Positions 19,220 to 28,403 of a DNA stretch of 64,000 nt are shown piece by piece (position 1 is the stretch's first letter; each line of letters starts with the position of its first letter). The notes under the pieces are model-generated. The model was not told the DNA's origin. It did not search any database and worked only from the letters and a program-made list of their open reading frames with translations. Source of the DNA: Frigoribacterium sp. CG_9.8 (lineage in GTDB: Bacteria; Actinomycetota; Actinomycetes; Actinomycetales; Microbacteriaceae); contig NZ_JADOVH010000008.1 in the NCBI RefSeq assembly GCF_015751965.1, positions 1-64,000 on the forward strand, written 5' to 3'. The position numbers and the translations under genes are program-made.

Positions 19220-20143
19220 TTACAGCCCGGCTACCTCCTCCGCGGTGCTGACGAGGGTGGCGATGTGTTCGCGAATCAGCCGGTGACATCCAGCTGATGC
19301 GGCGCTGGTGACTGGGCCGGGAACGGCGCCGACCGGGCGACCGAGTGCGATCGCATGCCCGGCCGTGTTCAGCGACCCGGACCTCCACCCTGCTTCGACG
19401 ACAAGGGTCGCCTTGGTGCTCGCTGCGATGAGTCGGTTACGCATCAAAAATCGCCACTTTGTTGGTGCTGCCCCGCAGGGCAGTTCTGATACCACTGCAC
19501 CGGTCTCGACAATCCGAGACAGCAGGGCGTCGTGGCCGCTGGGGTAGAACCGATCCACTCCCCCGGCAAGGTAGGCAACCGTCCGGCCTGAGGCTGCGAG
19601 GGCGGCGCGGTGGGCCATCCCGTCGATCCCGTAGGCGGCACCGGAGACGATGGTGTGCCCGCGCTCGACCAATCCGGCAGTAATTTCCATCGTCACATGC
19701 TCGCCGTAGCCGGTTGCTGCGCGTGCCCCCACGATCGCAGTCGCGACCTCATCGGCGAGTAGCTCGGTGTTGCCGCGCACCCACAAGGCAACTGGTGTGT
19801 TGAACATGAGATCCCCGAGCCGGGTTGGCCAATTCGGATGTTCCGGAGTGACCAGTTCTGCCCCGTATCGTGCGGCCATCCGGAAGGCCATGTTTACGGT
19901 CCCGCTCGAATACCTTGGGATGGCTCGATCCCGAATCGGTCGAACCGGGATCCCGTCCACCGTTTCGACCTTCCCAGTAAGGACTGCTTCGAGTGCTTCG
20001 GCTGGGTTCATGTGGGCGATCAGGTGTCCGGCTTCATGGTCGCCCGGTTCAAGAATGGTCGACCAGACCGCACGCGCGAGACTGTCGCGGCTGATGCTCT
20101 GGTGCTGGTCCTGCAACTGGTCAAATGTGGGTGTGTTGTTCAT
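19220..20143 (-). CDS. dprA: DprA/Smf-type DNA-processing protein
   Basis: A 307-residue DprA. ATG at 20143 follows GAAGAGAAGAAC. The Rossmann core has VTPEHPNWPTRLGDL, VALWVRGN, AIVGARAATGYGEH, TIVSGAAYGIDGMAHRAAL, TVAYLAGGVDRFYPSGHDAL, RFLMRNRLIAASTKATLVVEA and the SGSLNTAGHAIALGRPVGAVPG motif. Chromosomal DprA loads RecA on incoming single strands during transformation. On a conjugative element it may do the same for transferred DNA. Its leader is duplicated at two other genes, which suggests coordinated expression with ardC and the second DprA. Confidence 0.9.
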   Translation of the reverse strand: MNNTPTFDQLQDQHQSISRDSLARAVWSTILEPGDHEAGHLIAHMNPAEALEAVLTGKVETVDGIPVRPIRDRAIPRYSSGTVNMAFRMAARYGAELVTPEHPNWPTRLGDLMFNTPVALWVRGNTELLADEVATAIVGARAATGYGEHVTMEITAGLVERGHTIVSGAAYGIDGMAHRAALAASGRTVAYLAGGVDRFYPSGHDALLSRIVETGAVVSELPCGAAPTKWRFLMRNRLIAASTKATLVVEAGWRSGSLNTAGHAIALGRPVGAVPGPVTSAASAGCHRLIREHIATLVSTAEEVAGL

Positions 20144-20224
20144 GTTCTTCTCTCTTCTCAGATCAACTGTTTTGTTTGCCTTCCGGCAGAAGAGATCGTT
20201 GAAAAGCGGACGCACTGGAGTGCC

Positions 20225-20279
20225 TGGTCGTGGAATACCGGACTGAGCGAAGAGAGGGAGGATATGCCGCGAAAGCCGG
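20225..20279 (-). repeat. 55-bp leader repeat upstream of dprA
   Basis: It pairs with 18925-18979 (52 of 55 positions identical) and again ends 82 bp before the start codon. Between it and the gene lies TTTGCCTTCCGGCAGAAG (plus strand), a TGCC/GGCA hairpin also found before the second DprA gene. Confidence 0.8.
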
Positions 20280-20298
20280 GCACGAAAGGGCAGGAAGC

Positions 20299-20334
20299 GA
20301 ATTACGGTCATCCGAACGGAAAGGTCAACAAACC
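20299..20334 (-). promoter_or_regulatory. Promoter of dprA, shared with the second DprA gene
   Basis: On the minus strand the block GGTTTGTTGACCTTTCCG (20317-20334) carries TTGACC, and GTAATT follows 17 bp later. The same 18 bp occur at 28621-28638 before the other DprA gene, again followed by TAACTC. Both genes therefore have untranslated leaders of roughly 140-160 nt. Confidence 0.5.
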
Positions 20335-20442
20335 TCGCAAGGACTGCGCTGCGCTGCAGCTCATTCAGATTTGGCACTTGCCTGCACCGAGCCCCAGGGT
20401 TCGGCCGCACGTGTTCAGGCGCCAGGGTACGGGCGCCGGGGT

Positions 20443-21528
20443 TCAGGGCAACGTCAGTTGCCCCGGCGCATCCTTCACCTGCACGTGGAGGTGGGTGCAG
20501 TAGTCCTCGAGTTGCCCGAAGTGTTGCAGGGTCAGCGGAACACCGGATGCTGTCCGGCATTGTGACTGGCCAATACGCGAACCCTCCGGCACCACCGGGT
20601 CAAGCAGTCCAATCAGTCGCAGCGACAGGCCATCAGCCCCGGTCAGATTGCGGCCGTCGAGGCTGTTGAAGTCAACAGCATGACCACCACCGTCAATGAA
20701 GTGGGATGACAGCGCCCCGGCCCCGATAATTTCACCGGTGCATTTGCGGTTGATGGAACTGACTCCGACGGCATCAAAGTTCCGGACGGCGATGACAATT
20801 ATTTGCAAGATGCGGACGTCGATCCCGCAATCAGGTACAGCTTTGCCCTGGGCAATCGACCGGATCTGATCCAACGGCGCCTCGCCACCAGTGAGAGTTC
20901 TGTCGTCGATGTGGCCGACGAGCTCCAATGCGAGAGCTTGAGAGTCGCCACCTATCGGGCAACTGCCGCCGGTGGAGTTCGCCCCGAGGGTGGCAACAAT
21001 TTTTGATGCCGGACCCACGAACGGTGTGTAGTAGATCGGATCTGCGTTGACCTGCACTGCGTGCGCGGCCGCAGTCGGCGTGAGCTTCTCCCAACCCGGA
21101 AGCTGGGCAAGACGGCTAAAGAACAACGCCGCTGACCGTGCCGGGTCGAGCCTGTCCCCAGCGCTCCCCCACGATGCCTGTTGCTGGAACAGTCCAAGCG
21201 ACGTTGTCGGGGTTCCGTCCGGGTTGATGACACCTTGGATGTCGTCACCGTAGGTGAGGTTCCGGAGCCCAGATTCACCAATGGCGGTCATCACTCCGAC
21301 TATTTGCGCTTGCTGCGACATTCCTGCGGCGGTCGCTGCGTTCATGATCGCGGCAGAATTGACCAGCTGATCGCCGGTGAAGCCCGAAATGGTCGTATTA
21401 AGGTGCGAAACGGCAGCGACATCGATTGAGGCCGGCGCGCACCCCGTCCCGGAGGACAGGGCGACGGCACCGCCGAGCGCGGTCATCAGTCCGGTCACAA
21501 CAATGGCGATGACCGCCTTGAGCCCCAC
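20443..21528 (-). CDS. Secreted lysozyme-like peptidoglycan hydrolase of the conjugation machine
   Basis: A 361-residue protein. I chose the GTG at 21528 because GAAGAGG lies 5 bp before it. The N-terminus is a membrane anchor or signal (VGLKAVIAIVVTGLMTALGG). Residues 60-170 resemble a lytic-transglycosylase-like domain: AQIVGVMTAIGESGLRNL, TTSLGLFQQ, WGSAGDRLDPARSAALFFSR. The C-terminal part (SSHFIDGGGHAVDFNSLDG) is found in actinobacterial mating-system wall hydrolases and looks like a separate fold. It would open the peptidoglycan for the transfer channel. It is the last gene of the mating operon. Confidence 0.8.
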   Translation of the reverse strand: MGLKAVIAIVVTGLMTALGGAVALSSGTGCAPASIDVAAVSHLNTTISGFTGDQLVNSAAIMNAATAAGMSQQAQIVGVMTAIGESGLRNLTYGDDIQGVINPDGTPTTSLGLFQQQASWGSAGDRLDPARSAALFFSRLAQLPGWEKLTPTAAAHAVQVNADPIYYTPFVGPASKIVATLGANSTGGSCPIGGDSQALALELVGHIDDRTLTGGEAPLDQIRSIAQGKAVPDCGIDVRILQIIVIAVRNFDAVGVSSINRKCTGEIIGAGALSSHFIDGGGHAVDFNSLDGRNLTGADGLSLRLIGLLDPVVPEGSRIGQSQCRTASGVPLTLQHFGQLEDYCTHLHVQVKDAPGQLTLP

Positions 21529-21574
21529 CGCTACCTCTTCACTTTCCAGCACCCACTTGTCCCGGCACCCATGA

Positions 21575-23086
21575 TCACAGCCGGGTTACGGATGTGGAAG
21601 CAGCGGCGGCGAGGGCTTCGTCCGTGTTGGTGATGGTTGCTTCCCAGTCGGAGAGGATGTGCTGCACATGCGTTTCGGGATGGGAGCCGTACTTGAAGAT
21701 GTAGTGCCCATCCCGCAGCTTCTCGATCGTCTCCGCAGTCTCCGGCGCCAGACCAAATGTTCGTGTGCACCACTGGGCGTCTTCGGGACGGGATTGCCGG
21801 TAAATGCATACTGTTTGCGCTTCCTGGATGATCGCCATCCCGGGGGATTCCGGTGGGATGTCGGATCCTTTGTGCATGACGAAGACGTTGGAGATTCCCA
21901 AACCTCGGGATAGTTTCTGGTTGGCTTTGATCAGCTGGGCGGAGGGTCCGCCGATCATGTGCCACCCCTCCTCGTAGACGACTGTTGTCGCCCACCCGCG
22001 TTCGTTCCGAAGCCGGCCGAGCATCCACATGTTCCCGATCGCCATCACCACCGGAACTGCAGCACCATCATCTGGAAGCTGGGAGATGTCGAAGGAGGTG
22101 AGTTTGCCCGACAGGTCGACAGTTTTGGACGTTTCACCATCCAGCAGTCCCGCATATTCATCCAGAAGCCCGTTCAACGTCCACCGGACGGACAGGCCAG
22201 CTTTATGGAGGTCGTCGCGGGCACTGACTGACAGGGTCTGGTAGTCCGGATCATCGGCCACGTTGCCTAGGTTCGGCAGCACATCCGCCAAAACCGGTGC
22301 CCGGTCGCCGACTTGCTCGACCGTCATCCGAAGGGCCGCCCGCACGGCTTCCTCCTCCCACGCGTCCAGGGGCAGGTCGCCGCGGGCGAGGCGGGTGACA
22401 ATATTCAACAGCCGTGCTTGGCCTTGCAGGCCGGTGCCTTTGAGGATCGTCGGGTCCAGCAGATTCAAAGTCGTGCCTGATCCGTCGGGGGTGAACTTGA
22501 TCGGCTCATACCCGTACTGGCGAACAACGTTCGAATATTCGCCCTCCCCGGCTTGGTCCTTCTTGTCGAACACAACACAACGACGACCCTTCAGCAGTAA
22601 GGGGCGAAGGACATGGTTGGCCTTGGTGTGAGTGGACTTGCCCGCACCCACATCTCCCATCACGATCACATTCGGACTGGATACCTCACGCGGGGAGGAG
22701 TTATACGCCGTAATCGGATCGTGGGAGATCGATGTGCGGGAGAGCACGTCCCGGCCGGTGACGACACCGCGGGTGCCGGTGGGCGGGCCGATCAACGCTG
22801 TGTTCAGGATCTCGGCCTGCCGGGTTGTTGTCGGCGCGCCGTCCAACGTGGGGGCGAAGAAGCCGCGGCGAGCAGCCCGCGGGTTGGTGCGAAGCCGCGA
22901 GCCGGGTTGTGCCCACGGCACAATCTCAACACTCGGAACGATGGTCGCTTTTGCCCTGTCTTCGCCGCTTTCATCAGCGCTGTGATCGGCGCGATCACCG
23001 GTAGGGCGTTCGGCCGGTGGGGCGAACGCCCGAAGTACAGGTGCACGCCATAGTCGAGACTGGCTGGTGCTGTTCTGCTCGGTCAT
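21575..23086 (-). CDS. VirB4/TraC-like ATPase of the mating channel
   Basis: A 503-residue ATPase. Walker A is GDVGAGKSTHTK near residue 144; Walker B is TTVVYEEGWHMIGG; RQSRPEDAQWCTRTFGL and the KYGSHPETHVQHILSDWE end match VirB4-type C-terminal domains. The first 100 residues are a proline-rich linker. The usual VirB4 N-terminal domain is missing here and seems to be supplied by the SCO6880-like protein upstream, whose stop overlaps this start (ATGA). It would energise assembly and transport at the inner face of the membrane. Confidence 0.85.
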   Translation of the reverse strand: MTEQNSTSQSRLWRAPVLRAFAPPAERPTGDRADHSADESGEDRAKATIVPSVEIVPWAQPGSRLRTNPRAARRGFFAPTLDGAPTTTRQAEILNTALIGPPTGTRGVVTGRDVLSRTSISHDPITAYNSSPREVSSPNVIVMGDVGAGKSTHTKANHVLRPLLLKGRRCVVFDKKDQAGEGEYSNVVRQYGYEPIKFTPDGSGTTLNLLDPTILKGTGLQGQARLLNIVTRLARGDLPLDAWEEEAVRAALRMTVEQVGDRAPVLADVLPNLGNVADDPDYQTLSVSARDDLHKAGLSVRWTLNGLLDEYAGLLDGETSKTVDLSGKLTSFDISQLPDDGAAVPVVMAIGNMWMLGRLRNERGWATTVVYEEGWHMIGGPSAQLIKANQKLSRGLGISNVFVMHKGSDIPPESPGMAIIQEAQTVCIYRQSRPEDAQWCTRTFGLAPETAETIEKLRDGHYIFKYGSHPETHVQHILSDWEATITNTDEALAAAASTSVTRL

Positions 23087-24750
23087 GAAATGGACTCCTT
23101 CTCGCTCTTACCTGCCAGGCGTGCATAAATACGCGACGACAGTGACGTGCGAGCACCGGCTAAACCCCGGCCGATAGGCCAAGTCGTGCCGGACGCCGCC
23201 GATTGGTACGAGTCCAACCAATCGAGCCGGTCAATTCCCAACGATGCCGCGCAGGTCTCCTCAAGCTGACGCGAGGAACGAGCCAGCTCCTCCCGGCTTA
23301 TGGCCGAAATGGTCACATATCCGATCCACGATGCACCGTGATGGTGGGAACCTGAAACCAGATCGCTTTGCCTCCGGCGGGCAGCCGTCATCGCAACGTC
23401 CGTGTCGTCCGTGTCGAACTTGCCGGCCTCCTGACGGGAAAGCGACTCGGCCGCGTCCCGCACCAAGTCCTGCCGTGCGGCAGCCTTGGCATCGGATGCC
23501 GGAATGAGGTGGATGTGAAAAGAGACAGAGCGGATGAACTGCATATCCCGACCAATCAACAGATCCAATAACCACAGTTGGGTGCGGGGAGCCGTAGCCA
23601 GCGCATCCGCTTTGATCGCCGCCGTGCGATGCCACCACTCGACAGCCGCCCCGGTCATCGGGTCGGTGCCGGCAACAACGTGGGCGGAGTACTCGTCGTG
23701 GGAGGAGATCCCGGCACGGGCTGGGTCGACATCGGCGACGAAGTCGATCGGGCGGGACGGGTTCTGCTGATGCAGCATCACCGCCACCGTCTGCCTCGCG
23801 GTCAGGGTCTCAACCGTGCCAAGCTTCGCCTCCGTAAGTCCGCGGGCGGTGGAGGCGACCTCTTGGCGCATCAGTCCACGCCACCCGTCGCGACCTTCCC
23901 CGTACTTGACTGCGGTGCTGTTGAATGAGGTGTTCAGCGGCCAGCTGACGGTGATGAAGTGACGCTGCACCATCGCGTCTTCCCCGGTGAGTCTGAGGAC
24001 TTCCTCGTAGGAGCGGATCGCATCCGTTGGGGTGTCCTCATCGAGCCCGTCGGCGACCCACCATTCCTGCATCGCGGTGTCCGCCGGCAGAACCCTGGTC
24101 ATGGTTTGCACGTTGCCGACCAACACTGACGGGGCTGCGCGACTGGCCAAGAACGTTCCCCATCCTTCGGCTGCCCTCGCCATCACGGAGGAGGATTCGA
24201 TGCCGCGAAGCTGACCGCTGACAACAAACGTCACTGACAGGTAGGCCGGTTCACCGGTCGGGGCATGCCAGGCAATACCTGGTTCGCCGCGGCCGTGTTG
24301 CAGCCAACCCATACCGTCCGACCCGTCGGGGTTCGAGCGAATCGCCGTCAATAACCGTTCCGAGTTCCAACGCGCTCGACGACGAGCACGACCATTCAAG
24401 CTCTGCGCGTCGCGCACAGTCTGCTCCGCCTGGTCCCACGCACCGACCTCGAATGGTTCGAACGCATCAGTTCCGGCCTGAATCCGGCTCTTCCAACGGG
24501 TGCGTCGGAGACGGCGTTCGATCATGGAACCACGATGCGTTTTTGTTGTCACCAGAAACGTGACCCCGCAGCCGAGGATTCCGACCAGCATTCCCGGCCA
24601 GCCGATCAGCGGGGTGAGAATCATGCCGGCGACGATGAACAGGGCGATCAATGCGATTCGTGTTCGCGAGTGAGTTCCGCCGAAGAAGGACCGGTGGCCG
24701 GTTTCACCGCCGAGGTAGCGGACGGTCGCGCGAGTTCGGGTGTCGGTCAT
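23083..24750 (-). CDS. SCO6880-family membrane protein (VirB3/VirB4 N-terminal-like)
   Basis: A 555-residue protein with two membrane helices at the N-terminus (about 28-75: RIALIALFIVAGMILTPLIG and LVGILGCGVTFLVTTK), as in PrgI/VirB3-type proteins, then a large soluble domain resembling the N-terminal half of VirB4 (WLQHGRGEPGIAWH, QRHFITVSWPLNTSF, LTARQTVAVMLHQQNP, EWWHRTAAIKADAL). It has no Walker motif. It overlaps its neighbours by 4 bp on both sides. It likely forms the channel base with the ATPase encoded next. Confidence 0.85.
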   Translation of the reverse strand: MTDTRTRATVRYLGGETGHRSFFGGTHSRTRIALIALFIVAGMILTPLIGWPGMLVGILGCGVTFLVTTKTHRGSMIERRLRRTRWKSRIQAGTDAFEPFEVGAWDQAEQTVRDAQSLNGRARRRARWNSERLLTAIRSNPDGSDGMGWLQHGRGEPGIAWHAPTGEPAYLSVTFVVSGQLRGIESSSVMARAAEGWGTFLASRAAPSVLVGNVQTMTRVLPADTAMQEWWVADGLDEDTPTDAIRSYEEVLRLTGEDAMVQRHFITVSWPLNTSFNSTAVKYGEGRDGWRGLMRQEVASTARGLTEAKLGTVETLTARQTVAVMLHQQNPSRPIDFVADVDPARAGISSHDEYSAHVVAGTDPMTGAAVEWWHRTAAIKADALATAPRTQLWLLDLLIGRDMQFIRSVSFHIHLIPASDAKAAARQDLVRDAAESLSRQEAGKFDTDDTDVAMTAARRRQSDLVSGSHHHGASWIGYVTISAISREELARSSRQLEETCAASLGIDRLDWLDSYQSAASGTTWPIGRGLAGARTSLSSRIYARLAGKSEKESIS

Positions 24751-26132
24751 GAGGTGCGATCGCTTCCGATTGTCGAATCATCCATCGCCGCGACAGCGTG
24801 CTGCCCCGCCTTCTCGGTTACCTTCAGCCCCTGCGTTGCCGCCATCGCCCCGGCCGCAACAACCAACGTCGGGATGCCGATCGCCGCCCCCACACCGGTC
24901 GAAGACTCCGCCGCACCGGCTGCGGCGAGCCCCTCGGCCGCCGTCGTTGTCGTTGCAGCCGCTGATGTTGCGGCCGCTGTTGTTGCTGCTGCTGCGGCAC
25001 CACCTTCTGCACCGGCACCGGCCGCGCTGGCGGTAGCTCCCGCTCGCGCAGCGGAGACACCGGCAAGCGTTCTCTCTCCCCCAACGGCCGGCCCGGCGTC
25101 GCTGGACCCAGATCCGCTACCCGAAGTGTTGCCCTTCGGTTGGCCGTTTCCTCGGTCGAACCGGCGGCCCGCGTCGGACATGTTGCGTGCACCGATCGAG
25201 TGTGTCGACAGTGCAGGGCCGCTCGTGCCACCGAAGCCGGACGGGATCACCGGTGCGAACTTCATCAGCAGCAACGGAGAAAGCGCGGCAACAAATAGTG
25301 CAATCACTGCCACCGACAGGGTGACCAGGGATTGCAGGCTGGCGTTGTTGCCAAATGTTGACACCGAGTTCGCCATGATCGTGAACGCAAAACCGAGCAG
25401 AAAGAACAGCAGCGGATGGGCGGCGAGGATCCCAATCCACACGCTCACCAGCTTCGTCCCGAACGACCGCTTTCCCGGATCTATAATCCACACCAGCCCC
25501 AGCGGCAGCAGAACGCCGGTGAAGTAGAGGGTCACAAGCTGGACGATCAGCATCATCAGCACAAGAAACAGGCCGAGCAGCATGCACAACATCAGCAGCA
25601 CTGCGATCGGCACACCGCCGGTGATCCCGACCGGGTCGGCATTGGCGATCATCTTCTGGAACTGGGTGATGACCCCGTCGATGGAACCTTGTACCCCCCA
25701 CGCAACGATGTCGTTCGAGATCGCGTGGAAGAAGTTCACCAACACAATCCCAATGGCGGGACCGAACATCGCACCCACGAGGAACACGCCGAAGTAGAGG
25801 CCGACCGAATCCACAAGGTCGCGGCCTGCCTGGGTACCGCGCGCCGTGCGCAAGACCTGGGGAATTAGCAGCAGCACCGCGACGAAGATCGCGGCGGCAA
25901 ACGAGACCGCATAAGCGTTCAAGAACCACTGCGCGTTCAGATTCGGGAGGGTCGCTTGCGTCAGCGCTGGCAAGACATCGCGGCTCAAACCCGCCGCAGC
26001 ATCTTTCAGCGCCTTGAATGTGTTTCCCCACGGGTCCGACCAGTAGGAGATCGCACCTGCGGCGCCGTTGATAAGGTCCTGAACTCCGCCGATCGGGTTC
26101 CACCCGTTGCCATTGTCCGTTACGGTCACCAT
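24747..26132 (-). CDS. VirB6/TrbL-like polytopic membrane protein
   Basis: A 461-residue protein. ATG at 26132 shares its A with the TGA of the previous gene (TGATG). Residues 60-330 contain about six or seven membrane segments (VSFAAAIFVAVLLLIPQVL, VGLYFGVFLVGAMFG, VPIAVLLMLCMLLGLFLVLM, LVTLYFTGVLLPLGLVWI, HPLLFFLLGFAFTIM, LVTLSVAVIALFVAALSPLL). The C-terminal 130 residues are Gly/Ala/Ser/Thr-rich and disordered, cytoplasmic or extracellular. VirB6-type proteins form the inner-membrane pore of type IV secretion systems. Confidence 0.8.
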   Translation of the reverse strand: MVTVTDNGNGWNPIGGVQDLINGAAGAISYWSDPWGNTFKALKDAAAGLSRDVLPALTQATLPNLNAQWFLNAYAVSFAAAIFVAVLLLIPQVLRTARGTQAGRDLVDSVGLYFGVFLVGAMFGPAIGIVLVNFFHAISNDIVAWGVQGSIDGVITQFQKMIANADPVGITGGVPIAVLLMLCMLLGLFLVLMMLIVQLVTLYFTGVLLPLGLVWIIDPGKRSFGTKLVSVWIGILAAHPLLFFLLGFAFTIMANSVSTFGNNASLQSLVTLSVAVIALFVAALSPLLLMKFAPVIPSGFGGTSGPALSTHSIGARNMSDAGRRFDRGNGQPKGNTSGSGSGSSDAGPAVGGERTLAGVSAARAGATASAAGAGAEGGAAAAATTAAATSAAATTTTAAEGLAAAGAAESSTGVGAAIGIPTLVVAAGAMAATQGLKVTEKAGQHAVAAMDDSTIGSDRTS

Positions 26133-26812
26133 CAGCAGCCCCTCGTGAACGGGTGACCGAGCTTGTAAAGCTCGGCGGGCGTTCGCACACCCTTTGCATC
26201 CGCTACGGTCCATCGATCATCCTGCAGCGTGAGCGTAATTGTGATGGATGATCGAAGCGTTGAGCTGAGCGAGCCGTCAATTACATAACCGCTTCCGATC
26301 GCCACCACTACTCGGTCGGGATTAGATGACTCGACGTACCAAACGCCTGGCACTGTGTTCATGAAGTATTTGGTGCCGCTCGGCACTATGCCGCCGGACA
26401 GGTCGGGTTTTGCTGCGAGGTAGCCGGGTAGATCGGAGGTGAACGATTGCTTGGCAAGAACACTCGTGCCAACCTGTTGGGCTTCTTGTGCGGTCGGGTA
26501 GGGAAAACGCTGGATCCAGCGCACGAAGGACGCGGCAACGCCGACAGCCCCCGCCTGCGAGTTTCCGGCCGAGTTGACTGCGGCCGCGAGCATGTTCGCG
26601 TCACGGGCTGCGCCCCCGAGGCATCCATCCGGTTCAGCACGAGGTGGCAGCGCAGACGGACTGGAACTCGCCGCGTCGGACGGCGAAACTGTCGGGGTCG
26701 CAACGGGGCGCTGCCCGAGCGCGACTCCTGTCGCGACCAGCGCAGCGGCGGCGACAACACCGACGGTTAGCCAGAGCCAGAGCCGCCGTAGTCGCTTCGC
26801 TTCTTCTCGCAT
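26132..26812 (-). CDS. VirB8/TcpC-like bitopic conjugation protein
   Basis: A 226-residue protein: short basic cytoplasmic tail (MREEAKRLRRL), one membrane helix (WLWLTVGVVAAAALVATGVA), a Ser/Pro linker and an extracellular domain with ASFVRWIQRFPYP, SFTSDLPGYLA, VWYVESSNPDRVVVAIGSGY and TITLTLQDDRWTVADAKGV. This matches the NTF2-like layout of VirB8/TcpC proteins that scaffold the mating channel of Gram-positive elements. Coupled to the gene downstream by TGATG. The fold assignment is by layout, not alignment. Confidence 0.65.
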   Translation of the reverse strand: MREEAKRLRRLWLWLTVGVVAAAALVATGVALGQRPVATPTVSPSDAASSSPSALPPRAEPDGCLGGAARDANMLAAAVNSAGNSQAGAVGVAASFVRWIQRFPYPTAQEAQQVGTSVLAKQSFTSDLPGYLAAKPDLSGGIVPSGTKYFMNTVPGVWYVESSNPDRVVVAIGSGYVIDGSLSSTLRSSITITLTLQDDRWTVADAKGVRTPAELYKLGHPFTRGC

Positions 26813-26821
26813 TGTGGCGTC

Positions 26822-27139
26822 CTATCCGAAGAAGGCGAGGATCGCGCCCACGATGACAGACAGAGCCGCCAGTATTCCGAGCGAGATTCCAGCCCACATG
26901 GCTTGGGTTCGGGCGTCTTTGTAGGCGGCAGGGTTGCCGCTGCTGGAAGCACCTGCCATTTGGGTGACTCCGACAGCCACAAATACGATGGCGAGGATGA
27001 TGCCGACCGCCCAAATACCGGCGACGAGCTTCTGCCACAGGGCTGTGAACTCAACTCCGAAGATGGAGAAGTTGGGGAGGATCCCGTTCAGAGGGTTATC
27101 GATCGTGGGCAGACTTGCGAGTACATCGGTGAGTGTCAT
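26822..27139 (-). CDS. Small two-helix membrane protein (TrbC/VirB2-like)
   Basis: A 105-residue protein. I chose the ATG at 27139 (MTLTDVLASLPTIDNPLNGI) since AAGGAAACAGAC precedes it; a longer frame upstream only overlaps the ParA-like gene. Two hydrophobic helices (LVAGIWAVGIILAIVFVAVG and WAGISLGILAALSVIVGAIL) flank a short loop with KDARTQ, as in pilin-like or TrbC-type subunits of type IV secretion systems. It lacks a clear signal peptide. It heads the channel operon. Confidence 0.65.
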   Translation of the reverse strand: MTLTDVLASLPTIDNPLNGILPNFSIFGVEFTALWQKLVAGIWAVGIILAIVFVAVGVTQMAGASSSGNPAAYKDARTQAMWAGISLGILAALSVIVGAILAFFG

Positions 27140-27158
27140 GTCTGTTTCCTTGCCCGTC

Positions 27159-28403
27159 TCAACGGACGTTGGTCTGGAGGGTGGCAACAACATCGGCTGC
27201 TGCTGCAGTGATGGCGAAGTGGGTGTCCGGCCCGAGCTTTCCGAGCGAGAGCTGGCCGCGCTCGGCGATGTGCGGGTCATAGGGGATCGTGTGGACGTGA
27301 TCGATTCTGTAGGAGCTGAGGATATTGTCGACCCGTTTGACAACTTGCGGATTTTCGGGTCGCCCGTCGTGGAGTCGCAGCACCATCGCGGTGTCGGCAA
27401 GCTCGGCGCTTTTCCCGCCTGCAGCGCGCAGGACGTCCAGTAACCCTGCGGCTTCGAGTGCTGCATCCCCGGCATCGAAGATGGGGATTACGAGCACGTC
27501 GGTAGTTTCCACGGCTGCGCGGAATGCGGTCGAAGATGGTTGGTTGCCGCTATCCATGACTCGGATGGAGAAGTAGTCGTCGATCACGTTGGCGATCGCG
27601 GTCACCTGCTCGGCTTCAAGGCGCAGGCGCGGGCCGACCGAACCGATGGCAGCGGCGAAGGAGGATTGCGGGGCGGTGTAGCCGGCAAGCTGACCTGCAC
27701 TGCTGATCGTGGCAGCATCGCGGACAAGCTCCCCAAGTCCACGAGTTGGGGAACCTTCCGTGCGGAAGGTAAGTGCTCCCGGATCGTCGGAAACTTCAAC
27801 GATGCACACTGATCCGCCGCGGATCGCAGCAAGGATCCCTCCGAGGAGGACTGCGGTCGGTGTCTTACCCACACCACCCTTCGGGTTAGCGACAAGGATG
27901 CTGACGGCTCTGGTCCATGTCGCCTGGCGGACAACATCCTCGTTACGGTGCTGCCGGTCGGCGATATCAATCACCGCCAGCTCCGCGGCCCCCGGTCGCA
28001 TCTTCACTCCGAGCTTGGCGAGCATTCCGCGGGCTCCGCGGCGCGCTACCCGCGGTGCTTCTGTAATTGACAGTGTGCCGAGGTCGACGTTGTCGACCTC
28101 GGGGTAAGGCTCTCCGCCGCGGCCGGCGGCGGAGAAATCGTCGGTGATGATGTCGTTGCCAACAGGATCGCCGGCGGATGCATCAATGGTGTCGACATCA
28201 ATGGTGTTGACATCAGCGTGGTCGACACCCGCGACGGAAGTCGTGGGCTCGGCATCCGTTTCGATTGAGGGTATTTCCTCGGTGGTGGTCCGTAGTGTGG
28301 GTGCCTCGGTGGGGTCTGCGGCTGTTTCGATGTATTTGCTGGCGCGTTGCGCTCCGGCAAATGCCTGGGGGGTCTGGTTCTCGATCAGGTCGTGACTTGT
28401 CAT
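27159..28403 (-). CDS. ParA/MinD-like ATPase of the transfer region
   Basis: A 414-residue protein with a 150-residue acidic, poorly conserved N-terminus (repeats of DVNTIDVDTIDAS) and a ParA-type domain: deviant Walker A NPKGGVGKTPT near residue 169, switch I region VEVSDDPGALTFR, and SIRVMDSGNQPSSTAFRAAV in place of the usual D..P. The end reads IPYDPHIAERGQLSLGKLGP. Such ATPases appear before mating-channel genes in actinobacterial elements and may place the machine at the pole or septum; this role is inferred. It is distinct from the partition ParA at 33105. The leader holds GGAAGGAAACAG. Confidence 0.8.
   Translation of the reverse strand: MTSHDLIENQTPQAFAGAQRASKYIETAADPTEAPTLRTTTEEIPSIETDAEPTTSVAGVDHADVNTIDVDTIDASAGDPVGNDIITDDFSAAGRGGEPYPEVDNVDLGTLSITEAPRVARRGARGMLAKLGVKMRPGAAELAVIDIADRQHRNEDVVRQATWTRAVSILVANPKGGVGKTPTAVLLGGILAAIRGGSVCIVEVSDDPGALTFRTEGSPTRGLGELVRDAATISSAGQLAGYTAPQSSFAAAIGSVGPRLRLEAEQVTAIANVIDDYFSIRVMDSGNQPSSTAFRAAVETTDVLVIPIFDAGDAALEAAGLLDVLRAAGGKSAELADTAMVLRLHDGRPENPQVVKRVDNILSSYRIDHVHTIPYDPHIAERGQLSLGKLGPDTHFAITAAAADVVATLQTNVR

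Noticed and set aside
20230-20565. Plus-strand small frame MPRKPGTKG... with a GGAGG box, partly repeated at 18964 and near 28600
   Set aside because: It lies antisense within the leader repeats of ardC and dprA; the repeats are better explained as promoter and leader, although a conserved small antisense peptide cannot be fully excluded.
24747-25200. Separate antisense genes in the Gly/Ala-rich tail of the VirB6-like protein
   Set aside because: Low-complexity coding sequence opens all frames; the operon order and overlaps support one gene.
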